DNA from: Gallionella sp.
GTDB taxonomy: Bacteria > Pseudomonadota > Gammaproteobacteria > Burkholderiales > Gallionellaceae
Assembly: GCA_023259035.1 (NCBI GenBank)
Contig: JAHFRA010000014.1
Coordinates: 1-64,000 of the forward strand
Direction: 5' to 3'
DNA: 64,000 bases
The notes beneath the pieces are model-generated. The model was not told the DNA's origin and ran no database searches. It was given only the letters and a program-made list of their open reading frames with translations. The translations under genes and the position numbers were made by a program. Positions 34,018 to 42,900 of the stretch are shown in pieces (the first letter of the stretch is position 1; each line of letters begins with the position of its first letter).

Positions 34018-36537
34018 ATGGTCAGTAATTCCAAATTTGAAGAAATCAAGGCAAGTGGCCATTTGCCCACTCCTAAAGGCGTGGCTTTGCAGGTGATTCA
34101 GTTGACCCACAAAGATGACGTGACGAACCAGGAGATTGCCCATGCGATCAAGTCCGATCCGGCGTTATCCAGCCGCATCATCAAGGTAGCCAATGCGCGC
34201 GTGGCATACCAGACGCGGCCTGTCGTGTCAGTGGTGGATGCGGTCGCGGTGTTGGGTTTGAGTTCGGTGCGGCAGTTGGTGTTGGGCTTGTCGTTAATGG
34301 AGAGCAACCGCAAGGGGACATGCCAGCAGTTTGATTATCAGGGCTTCTGGGGACACTCGTTGCTGACGGCGATTACCGCGCAAAATCTGGTGCTGCACAG
34401 CGGCATCGGGTCAGCGGAAGAAGTGTTTATTCTCGGCTTGCTGGGGCAAGTCGGCGCACTGGCGATGGCGACGGCATATCCGCAGGACTATGGACGCATC
34501 CTTGGTGTGGCTGCGACGCAGGCGGATTCTGAATTGGCCAACCTTGAGCGCGCCGAATTCGGGTTTGACCACAACCAATTGACGCAGTCGATGGTGGCCG
34601 ACTGGGGTATGCCACGGGTATTCCAGGAAGTCGCGTTGCACCATGAAAACCCGGAACAGGCCCATTTTACGGAGGGTGGACGGGATTGGCGCCTGCTGAA
34701 TATGCTGCACATTGCGGACTATTTTTCCAGGGTGTGTTTGGCCAAAGGGTCGCATCGGCGCAAGATGATTTCCAAGTTGATCCTGATAGCCACCCGGATG
34801 GGCGTGGAGTTGGAAGCGCTTGCTAGGCTTGGCGACAAGTCTGTGCACGAATGGCACGAGTGGTGCAAGTTATGCGGCATCCGTTCACAGGAGCTTCCAG
34901 AGTTCGCGGACGTATTGAAAGCGGCGCCGCTGACACCGGACATGCTGGATGCGGGGAGTGAGTTGCCGGGCGCCGCAGACACGCTTTATAAATTGCGTAT
35001 ATTGCTGGTGGATGATGATCGTGCTGTTTTGCTGCTGCTGAAAGCGTTATTGGAAAATGCCGGACATGCTGTGGTCACGGCCAGCAATGGGATGGAAGCG
35101 TTAAGCCTGCTTGAAAAATCGACGCCGCAACTCATTATCACCGACTGGATCATGCCCAGGATGGATGGCATCGAATTTTGCAAGGCGCTCAGGCAAAACC
35201 CGAAATGGCGCAACACCTACGTGTTTATTTTGACGGCACAGGAAAGCACGGACAGGCTGGTGGAGGCTTTCGAGGCAGGCGCAAACGACTACATGACCAA
35301 GCCGATCAACCAGAGGGTGCTGGGGGCGAGGCTGCGCGCCGTGCAGCATGTGGTGCATTTGCAGGAAGACATGGAATTCGACCGCCAGCAATTGCATAAA
35401 TTTGCCGATGAGCTGGCGGCATTCAATCACCGGCTGCGCAAGAGCGATGTGAGTATGCGCGCCATCCTGGACAATTCGCCCTATATGGTTTGGCTGAAAG
35501 ACACGGAAGGCCGCTATGTCAAGGTGAACAAGGCTTATGTCGATTATGTCCGGCGGAAAGATGCCCAGCAGGTCATCGGCAAGACCGATTTTGACCTGTG
35601 GCCGAAAGAACTGGCCGGGAAATACCGCGCCGACGATGCCAAGGTAATAGCCTCACGCGAGCAGCTACACACCGAAGATCCCTCGCTTGACGGCGACATG
35701 GTGCACTGGGTGGAAACTTTCAAGACTCCGGTCATCGACGAAAACGGCAATGTGCTGGGCACTACCGGCTTTGCCCGCGACATCACCGAGCGCAAGGAAT
35801 TCGAGGCAGAGCTCAAACGTTCCAACGCCGAACTGGAACAATTCAGCTATGCCGTGTCCCACGACATGCGCCAGCCGCTGCGCATGATATCGAGCTATTT
35901 GCAATTGCTCGAAAGGAGCCTGGCCGGACAACTGGACAACGAAAAGCGCGACTACTTCAACTTCGCCATCGAAGGCGCCAAGCGCATCGACCAGATGCTG
36001 GTGGCCCTGCTCGAATACTCGCGTATCGGCAGGATGGGCGAACCGCCGACGTGGATCGACAGCCGCGCGGCACTCGACGAGGCGCTGCAATTCCTCCAGC
36101 CAACCATCACCGAAGCGCAGGCCAAACTGAACATCGTCGGCGAATGGCCGCCTATCCTGGTCAGCCACGATGAAATATTGAGGCTGCTGCAAAACCTGAT
36201 CGGCAACGCCGTCAAGTACCGCATCGCCGGACGCACACCGGAAATCACCGTCACCAGCGAGACGAGCAAGAACGAATGGCGTCTGTGCGTTGCCGACAAC
36301 GGCGTCGGCATCATCCCCGACCAGATCAAGCGGCTGTTCCAGGTGTTCCAGCGCTTGCAGTCGCGCGAGGCTTACGAAGGCACCGGCATCGGTCTGGCGC
36401 TGTGCCGCAAGATAGCCGAACACCACAAAGGGCGCATCTGGGCGGAATCGGCAGGGGAAGGCAAGGGCAGCAGGTTTTGCGTCGTGTTGCCTGTGCCGCA
36501 GGAGGAAACAATATTCAACACAGGGAAAACCACATGA
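34018..36537 (+). CDS. Histidine kinase 7: HDOD / REC / PAS / kinase module
   Basis: Cytoplasmic hybrid of about 839 residues. Residues about 10-215 are an HDOD domain (LPTPKGVALQVIQLTHKDDV, IKSDPALSSRIIKVANAR, VRQLVLGLSLMES, LLNMLHIADYFSRV), a non-catalytic HD relative found in signalling proteins. A receiver follows (ILLVDDDRAVLLLLKALLE; acceptor D376 in LIITDWIMPRMDG; DYMTKPI), then PAS (about 480-595) and the shared kinase module (H615). An internal receiver placed before the kinase suggests it is an input of another kinase or a phosphate sink. The ATG at 34018 is preferred over a start 11 codons earlier. Long stretches of the module match kinase 3 in DNA. Confidence 0.92.
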   Translation: MVSNSKFEEIKASGHLPTPKGVALQVIQLTHKDDVTNQEIAHAIKSDPALSSRIIKVANARVAYQTRPVVSVVDAVAVLGLSSVRQLVLGLSLMESNRKGTCQQFDYQGFWGHSLLTAITAQNLVLHSGIGSAEEVFILGLLGQVGALAMATAYPQDYGRILGVAATQADSELANLERAEFGFDHNQLTQSMVADWGMPRVFQEVALHHENPEQAHFTEGGRDWRLLNMLHIADYFSRVCLAKGSHRRKMISKLILIATRMGVELEALARLGDKSVHEWHEWCKLCGIRSQELPEFADVLKAAPLTPDMLDAGSELPGAADTLYKLRILLVDDDRAVLLLLKALLENAGHAVVTASNGMEALSLLEKSTPQLIITDWIMPRMDGIEFCKALRQNPKWRNTYVFILTAQESTDRLVEAFEAGANDYMTKPINQRVLGARLRAVQHVVHLQEDMEFDRQQLHKFADELAAFNHRLRKSDVSMRAILDNSPYMVWLKDTEGRYVKVNKAYVDYVRRKDAQQVIGKTDFDLWPKELAGKYRADDAKVIASREQLHTEDPSLDGDMVHWVETFKTPVIDENGNVLGTTGFARDITERKEFEAELKRSNAELEQFSYAVSHDMRQPLRMISSYLQLLERSLAGQLDNEKRDYFNFAIEGAKRIDQMLVALLEYSRIGRMGEPPTWIDSRAALDEALQFLQPTITEAQAKLNIVGEWPPILVSHDEILRLLQNLIGNAVKYRIAGRTPEITVTSETSKNEWRLCVADNGVGIIPDQIKRLFQVFQRLQSREAYEGTGIGLALCRKIAEHHKGRIWAESAGEGKGSRFCVVLPVPQEETIFNTGKTT

Positions 36538-36560
36538 ACACCGCAGCTCAACCTTTTGCC
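36534..36560 (+). pseudogene. Third remnant of the receiver start (MNTAAQPFA)
   Basis: The ATG overlapping the kinase 7 stop begins MNTAAQPFA, matching the start of the receiver at 43917, then runs in frame into unrelated residues upstream of the binding-protein gene. The true start of that gene is at 36618. This is another scar of a receiver gene that once followed the kinase. Confidence 0.65.
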
Positions 36561-36617
36561 TTAGGCTGCCCAATTGATATGGAAAAAGGTTCACACTACT
36601 CAAGGAGGGTGGATGTT

Positions 36618-37592
36618 ATGAAACGTATTTTGCTCGTATTGGGTTTGTTTCTTGGACTGTCAGTCTTGTCGCCCGTTGTTTATGCCGTAGAGCGCCTGGT
36701 TGTTGCTGACGCGCCTACCCTGTTGACCGGCCTGGTAGGCATTGCCGCAGAAAAGGGATATTTCGCCGAGCAAGGGCTGGAGGTCGAGATCAAGGATTAC
36801 AAGACTGGGGATGATGCCACGCGCGCGATGTTCGAGGGCACGGCGGATATTGCAACGGTTGCGGAAACCGCATTTGTCTTTGACAGTTTTCGGGAAAAGG
36901 ACTTCAGCCTTTTTGCCACTATCGGCAGTTGGGACAACGAGGTGAAAATCGTTGCGCGCGCCGACCGGAATATCAACAGCATTGCCGATCTGCGCGGTAA
37001 GCGCGTGGGAACCCACCCCAAGATTTCCGTGCATTACTTCCTGTCTCAGGCCCTGCTCAAATACGGTCTGACGATGCGCGATATCACGCCTGTGTTCAAG
37101 AAAGCCGGCGAATTGCCGGCGACCCTTGAAGCGGGTGAAATTGATGCGTTTTCGTTGCGCGAGCCATTCATCGGCGAAGCGTTCCAGCGGCTTAAAGGAA
37201 ACGTCAAAGTGTTTGCGGAACCGGGCTTATACTGGAAAACTTTCAGCCTGGTGGCGCGCAACAAAACACTGGCGGAGCGCCCCGATGCATTGCAGGGGTT
37301 TCTGCGCGCCCTGCGCAAGGCTGAAATACTGGTGCGAGAGCAGCCGCGAGAAGCGGCAAGCATCCTGGCGGCGCGGCTCAACAGCACACCGGATAAGATA
37401 GCGGCTGACCTGGATCAAGTGAAACTGCGTCTTGGCTTGGAGCAGCGGCTCGTTTATGTGCTGGAAAATATCGCGGCCTGGGCGCTGGATGAAAACCTCC
37501 TGACGGCAAAGGCTGTGCCGAATTACCTGCTCCTGATCGATGCGGATGCGCTGCGCAAGGTCAAACCCAATTCCGTAACAATTATTAAGTGA
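36618..37592 (+). CDS. Periplasmic binding protein, NMT1/ThiY-like, without transporter
   Basis: Exported solute-binding protein of 324 residues with a cleavable signal peptide (ILLVLGLFLGLSVLSPVVYA). NMT1/SsuA-like features: PTLLTGLVGIAAEKGYFAEQ, GLEVEIKDYKTGDD, EGTADIATVAETAF, DLRGKRVGTHPKISVHYFL and AGEIDAFSLREPFI. The start at 36618 has a strong AAGGAGG. No ABC permease or ATPase is near. It is followed four bases later by kinase 8, whose periplasmic domain has no binding fold of its own, so this protein may deliver the ligand signal to it. Not closely similar to the lipoprotein at 19244. Confidence 0.88.
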   Translation: MKRILLVLGLFLGLSVLSPVVYAVERLVVADAPTLLTGLVGIAAEKGYFAEQGLEVEIKDYKTGDDATRAMFEGTADIATVAETAFVFDSFREKDFSLFATIGSWDNEVKIVARADRNINSIADLRGKRVGTHPKISVHYFLSQALLKYGLTMRDITPVFKKAGELPATLEAGEIDAFSLREPFIGEAFQRLKGNVKVFAEPGLYWKTFSLVARNKTLAERPDALQGFLRALRKAEILVREQPREAASILAARLNSTPDKIAADLDQVKLRLGLEQRLVYVLENIAAWALDENLLTAKAVPNYLLLIDADALRKVKPNSVTIIK

Positions 37593-37596
37593 CGCC

Positions 37597-39873
37597 ATGC
37601 TCATTCGCACCCGACTGATTCTGATTGGATTGCTGCCAGTGCTGCTGCTCCTGTTGTTTATCGCGGGAATGATGGTGACTCAGCTCCAGCTTGATTCATT
37701 CAGGGAAAAGGCAACCTTCGCCAGTGACATTGAGAAAAACTTCTTCAATCTGTTCGTTGTCGCGCACGATATAAGGGAGAAAAACAGGTTTGAGCGATCC
37801 CGTCAGCAATGGCCACCCATCACGCAAGAGCTTGGGCAGCAACTACCGAAGGCCAGGGAAATGTTCTCCTCAGCCGACGAAAGCGAGCTCATCGAGACGT
37901 TGCTTGGATATTTTGAAGACAGCCAGCGTGATTTCCGTGAGTTGGAGCAGTGGCTCGATCAACACCAGGACCGGACGTTGAATACGGCGCAACAAGACTA
38001 CTTGTCCAGCTTGAGCGAACGTCTCCATATCAGCTTGCAAAGTGCGATTCCCATCGCCAACCGGATTGCCGCGATCAATCAGGAAAACGCCGAGGCTTTC
38101 GATAAAAGACGCGAGAACGTGCTGGCCTCCATACTGATTTTTATTACCGGAGTTATTCTTCTGATTCTCTGGCCGCTGACGCGCGCCCTCATGCGCTCGG
38201 TCGATCACCTGAAAACCGGCATGAATCAGGTGGCGCTCGGAGACCTTGAATTGCGCATCGCAATGACGGGTAAAGATGAATTTGCGCAACTCGCCCGGCA
38301 CTTCAATGAAATGATCTCGAAGCTCGCCGAAGTCACTGTCGCGCGCGAAACGCTGTCTGCGGAAGTGGCCGAACGCAAGCAGAAGGAAGTTGAGCTGAAA
38401 GATAGCAAAGACCGCATCGAGATGTTGCTGAATTCGGTTGCCGAAGGAATATACGGCGTTGATACGCGTGGAAATTGCACTTTCATCAATTCGGCCGGAT
38501 TGCGTTTGCTCGGTTATCAGGAAGAAGCAGAGCTGCTGGGCAAGCATATGCACGATGTGATTCATCACACGCGCGCGGATGGGTCGCACTACCCATCCGA
38601 CGAATGCCGTTTGTACCGTTGCCTGCACTCCAATGAAAGCGTTCATGTCAGCGACGAGGTGTTCTGGCACAAGGATGGCAGTTCTTTCCCTGCTGATTAT
38701 TGGTCTCGCCCGACTAAATTGAATGGCGAGGATAGCGCGGTCGTCACGTTTTTCGACATCACCGAGCGCAAACGTGCCGAAAATGAATTGTGGGAAAAGG
38801 AAGAGCGCCTGGCGCTGGCCACGCTCCAGAACGGCGTAGGCGTCTGGGACTGGAACCTGATAACCCAGGAGATGGTCTGGGACGATTCGATGTACTCGCT
38901 CTACCGTATCCGCCGCGAAGACTTCATCGGCACCGAAGAGGCATGGAGGGCGGCTTTGCACCCTGATGACCTCGAGCGCGGGGACCGGGAAGTCAACGAT
39001 GCGATCACGGGTAAAAAGCCTTTCGACACCGAGTTCCGTGTAGTCTGGCCCAACGGCGAAGTTCACCACATCAAGGCCGTGGCGAAGGTGTTCCGCGACG
39101 AGCGGGGAACCCCTTTGCGGATGCTCGGCATCAATATGGACATCACCGAGCGCAAGGAATACGAAGAAGAACTCAAGCGCTCCAACGCCGACCTGGAGCA
39201 ATTCAGCTACGCCGTGTCCCACGACATGCGCCAGCCGCTGCGCATGATCTCGAGCTACCTGCAACTGCTCGAAAGGAGCCTGGCCGGACAACTGGACGGC
39301 GAGAAGCGCGACTACTTCAACTTCGCCATCGAAGGTGCCAAGCGCATCGATCAGATGCTGGTGGAACTGCTCGAATACTCGCGCGTGGGCAGGATGGGTG
39401 AACCGCCAGCGTGGGTCGAGAGCCGCGCGGCGCTCGATGAGGCGCTGCAATTTCTCCAACCAGCCATCGCCGAAGCGCAGGCCAGGTTGGTTATCAGCGG
39501 TGAATGGCCGCGCATCCTGGCCAGCCACAACGAGGTGCAGAGGCTTATCCAGAACCTGATCGGCAACGCCGTCAAGTTCCGTGTCGCCGGGCGCGTGCCG
39601 GAAATCACCGTCACCAGCAAGGTGGTCAAGAATGTATGGCATTTGTGCGTCTCCGACAACGGCGTCGGCATCATTCCCGACCAGATCAAGCGCCTGTTCC
39701 AGGTGTTCCAGCGCTTGCAATCGCGCGAGGCCTACGAAGGCACCGGCATCGGGCTGGCGCTGTGCCGCAAGATTACCGAACATCACAAAGGGCGCATCTG
39801 GGCGGAATCGGCGGGTGAAGGTCTGGGCAGCAAGTTCTGTGTCGTGCTGCCGGTGCCGGGAGAGAAGAAATGA
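37597..39873 (+). CDS. Histidine kinase 8: periplasmic helical sensor / HAMP / 2 PAS / kinase module
   Basis: Inner-membrane kinase of 758 residues. TM1 at about 7-29 and TM2 at about 175-195 bound a mainly helical periplasmic domain of about 145 residues (EKNFFNLFVVAHDIREKNRF ... SLQSAIPIANRIAAINQENA), as in chemoreceptor-like sensors. HAMP (about 196-250), a coiled coil, two PAS units (about 265-390 with a Cys-containing insertion ECRLYRCLH, and 395-530) and the shared module (H542) follow. It starts four bases after the binding-protein gene and is very likely co-transcribed with it. Confidence 0.92.
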   Translation: MLIRTRLILIGLLPVLLLLLFIAGMMVTQLQLDSFREKATFASDIEKNFFNLFVVAHDIREKNRFERSRQQWPPITQELGQQLPKAREMFSSADESELIETLLGYFEDSQRDFRELEQWLDQHQDRTLNTAQQDYLSSLSERLHISLQSAIPIANRIAAINQENAEAFDKRRENVLASILIFITGVILLILWPLTRALMRSVDHLKTGMNQVALGDLELRIAMTGKDEFAQLARHFNEMISKLAEVTVARETLSAEVAERKQKEVELKDSKDRIEMLLNSVAEGIYGVDTRGNCTFINSAGLRLLGYQEEAELLGKHMHDVIHHTRADGSHYPSDECRLYRCLHSNESVHVSDEVFWHKDGSSFPADYWSRPTKLNGEDSAVVTFFDITERKRAENELWEKEERLALATLQNGVGVWDWNLITQEMVWDDSMYSLYRIRREDFIGTEEAWRAALHPDDLERGDREVNDAITGKKPFDTEFRVVWPNGEVHHIKAVAKVFRDERGTPLRMLGINMDITERKEYEEELKRSNADLEQFSYAVSHDMRQPLRMISSYLQLLERSLAGQLDGEKRDYFNFAIEGAKRIDQMLVELLEYSRVGRMGEPPAWVESRAALDEALQFLQPAIAEAQARLVISGEWPRILASHNEVQRLIQNLIGNAVKFRVAGRVPEITVTSKVVKNVWHLCVSDNGVGIIPDQIKRLFQVFQRLQSREAYEGTGIGLALCRKITEHHKGRIWAESAGEGLGSKFCVVLPVPGEKK

Positions 39874-39898
39874 TGCTCTTGTGGCAAATGCAAAAGTG

Positions 39899-39951
39899 CG
39901 CAGGGTGCATTTCATGCACCAATGGCAATGGTGCATGGAATGCACCCTGCG
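39899..39951. repeat. Long hairpin, 22-base arms
   Basis: Arms 39899-39920 and 39930-39951 are complementary with one mismatch, loop AATGGCAAT. Each arm contains GGTGCAT..ATGCACC, itself palindromic. No T run follows, so it is not a standard terminator; it looks like a dispersed REP-type element in the gap between kinases 8 and 9. Confidence 0.75.
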
Positions 39952-39982
39952 ATATTGCATTGCCGGAAAATTCAGAACGAAC

Positions 39983-42900
39983 ATGGAAAAGACAGATACT
40001 TCTGCACGCATGATGAACCACAGAGATAGCCTGATGTACATACTGAAGCTGCTCGGCGTGGCCGCGCTCTATGCGCTGCTGGCCAAGATCGTCCTCACTT
40101 TTTTTTCGGCCAACGGTGTCGTCAGCATTGTCTGGCCGCCGAGCGGACTGGCGCTGGCTGTGTTGCTGATCGGGGGGAAGCGGTATTTTCCGGGCGTATT
40201 CCTCGGCGCATTACTGGCAAACGCAATGACAGGACTTACCTTGGGAGTGGCCGCCAGCATTGCCATGGGCAATACTCTTGAGGCGCTTCTGGGTATCTGG
40301 CTGCTCACCCGCAACGGTAGGTTTAATTCAAACATGGGTACATTGCACGACTACCTGCGGCTGGTCGCCCTGGGCGGATTCGTTGCCTGTAGCGTCGCCG
40401 CCTTGAATGGCAGCACGACCCTTCTGGCTTCCGGGTTCATCACTACCGAAATCTATTTTCAGAACCTGCTCAATTGGTGGATGGGCGATGCGCTCGGCAT
40501 CATCCTGCTTACCCCCTTGATACTGGTCTGGCAACGGATGCCCGATAGATGGCTCGAACCAACACGGGCGGCTGAAGCCATATTGCTGCTTAGCCTGATG
40601 TTCCTGTCCAATCAAATCGTTTTTCTTGGCTGGTTTCACGACACGAGTGGAATATTTGAACAGGTAGCCCGAGGTTACTGGATGTTTCTGCTTGTCGCCT
40701 TGATAGGAGTACGTCTCGGAACCCGCGGGGTGTTGATTGCGCTGGTCATGACGGCAATTCAGGCACTGTTTGGCGCGGCTCTGGGCGTGGGCTTTTTTGC
40801 GGGTGACATTGCCAAAACCGGGCTGATCAATTACTGGTTTTACATAGTGGTTCTGTCCGTGGTCGGTATGGCGCTGGCAACTTATTTCGCCGAACGTGAA
40901 CAGATGGAAAGGGCGCTACGCCGCAGTGAGGAGGGCCTCAATCGCGCGCAAGCCGTTAGCCAAACCGGCAGTTGGTTTCTTGATATTCCCACTAGTCGGC
41001 TGGAATGGTCGGCGGAAACCTATCGCATGTTCGGTATCCCGCAGCAGCAGACTGTTGATCTGGCAACTTTCGTTGCGATCACCCACCCCGATGACCGCGA
41101 CTTTGTGCTCAATGCATGGGGCGAAGCGATGGCGGGAGCACCCTACGACATCGAGCATCGCATCATGGCCGGGGGGCGGGAGCGCTGGGTAAGGGAACGC
41201 GCCCGGATTGAACGTAATGCGGAAGGCCGTCCGCTTACCGGTATTGGTACGGTGCAGGACATCACTGAGCGCAAACAATTAGAGATGGCGCAGCGAGAGA
41301 GCGAAAAACTCTATCGCTCCCTGTTCGAAAATATGCTGAACGGATTCGCCTATTGCCAGATGATTTTCGAGCAGGATCAACCGCATGATTTCATTTATCT
41401 CAGCGTCAATGCTGCCTTCGAGACGCTGACGGGATTGAAGAATGTCGTCGGCAAAAGAGTATCCGAAGTCGTTCCGGACATACAGCAGACCGACGCCAAG
41501 CTATTCGAACTTTACGGGCGAGTATCCCTGTCCGGCAAGCCGGAACGCTTTGAAATATACCTAGAAGCCTTGCAGCAGTGGTTCTGGATATCGGTGTATA
41601 GCCCGGAAAAGGGTTACTTCGCGGTTACATTTGATGTTATCACCGAGCGCAAGCAGGCAGAAGAAAAACTGCGTGCGAGCGAACAGAAATTTATGCGGCT
41701 TTTTATGGAGATTCCCATTCCGTTGGGTGTTGCCAACAAAGACGGTGTCATCGCTTACTTTAACAATAAATTTACCGAGGTCTTCGGCTATACCACCAGC
41801 GACGTACCGACGCTGAATGAATGGTGGCTAAAGGCCTACCCGGATGAAACTTACCGTCGCTGGGTTATGGATAACTGGAACGATGCGGTAGCTAAAGCGG
41901 CAAAGGAAGGAGCGAATGTTGAATCTGCCGAATACCGCGTGACCTGCAAGAATGGCGCGGGGCGCATTGTCATCATTGGCGGGAGCCCCGTTGAAGGGGG
42001 TGTTCTTGCGATATTTAATGACATCACCGAGCGCAAGGCGGCAGAGCAGGCATTGCAACAATCCAAAGATCGCCTCGCGCTTGCCCTTAAAGGATCAAGC
42101 GATGCCCCTTGGGACTGGGATATAGAACGGGACCAAATGTACTACTCGCCGCAATGGTGGCACATGCTCGGTTATGCGGTGGATGAGTTGCCGAACGACG
42201 CCGGGCTTTGGTTGCGGCTTGAGCATCCCGACGATATCGCCACGACCGGGCAGGCATTGACCGATGCCCTGCAAAATGCGCAGGAAAGTTTCGCAGTCGA
42301 ATCACGTTTGCGTCACAAGGATGGCCACTATGTTTCCGTCCTTACGCGTGGTTTTATCATGCGCAACGAATCCGGCAAACCGCTACGCGCGACTGGCACC
42401 AATATGGATTTGACAGAACGCAAGCAGTCAGAGGAGGCTTTGCGTGAAAGCGAGAACCGTTACAGACTTCTTGTCGAGTCCTCGCCGTTCTGCATTCATG
42501 AGATTGACCTGGAAGGGCGCTTGCTATCCATGAACAGGGCAGGGCTTAACATGCTCGGCCTGGATGATGCCAGGAAAATCTGTGGCATGCAGTATCTTAG
42601 TATGGTAAGCCTGCAAGATGCCGGGCGCGTTGGAGCGCTCTTGCGGGATGCCATCACTAACGGGATCCCAAGTTATTTTGAATTTTCCGCTGCCGGGGAT
42701 GTACCGCTGTATTTCAAGTCATGCTTTATCCCGATCAAAGACGCCAGCGGCAAGGTGCTAAAGTTGATGGGGATAACCGAAGATATCACGGAGCGCGAGC
42801 AGGCAGAAAAAGAGCTGCGGGAGAAAACCCAGCTTCTCGACAGTATCGTCGAGAACATCCCGAATATGATTTTCCTCAAGCGTGCATCGGACCTCCGTTT

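Noticed and set aside
37870-40041. Very long minus-strand open frame (over 700 codons) opposite kinase 8
   Set aside because: It mirrors the coding strand codon structure, repeats as similar shadows opposite every kinase module, has no ribosome site and shows no domain.
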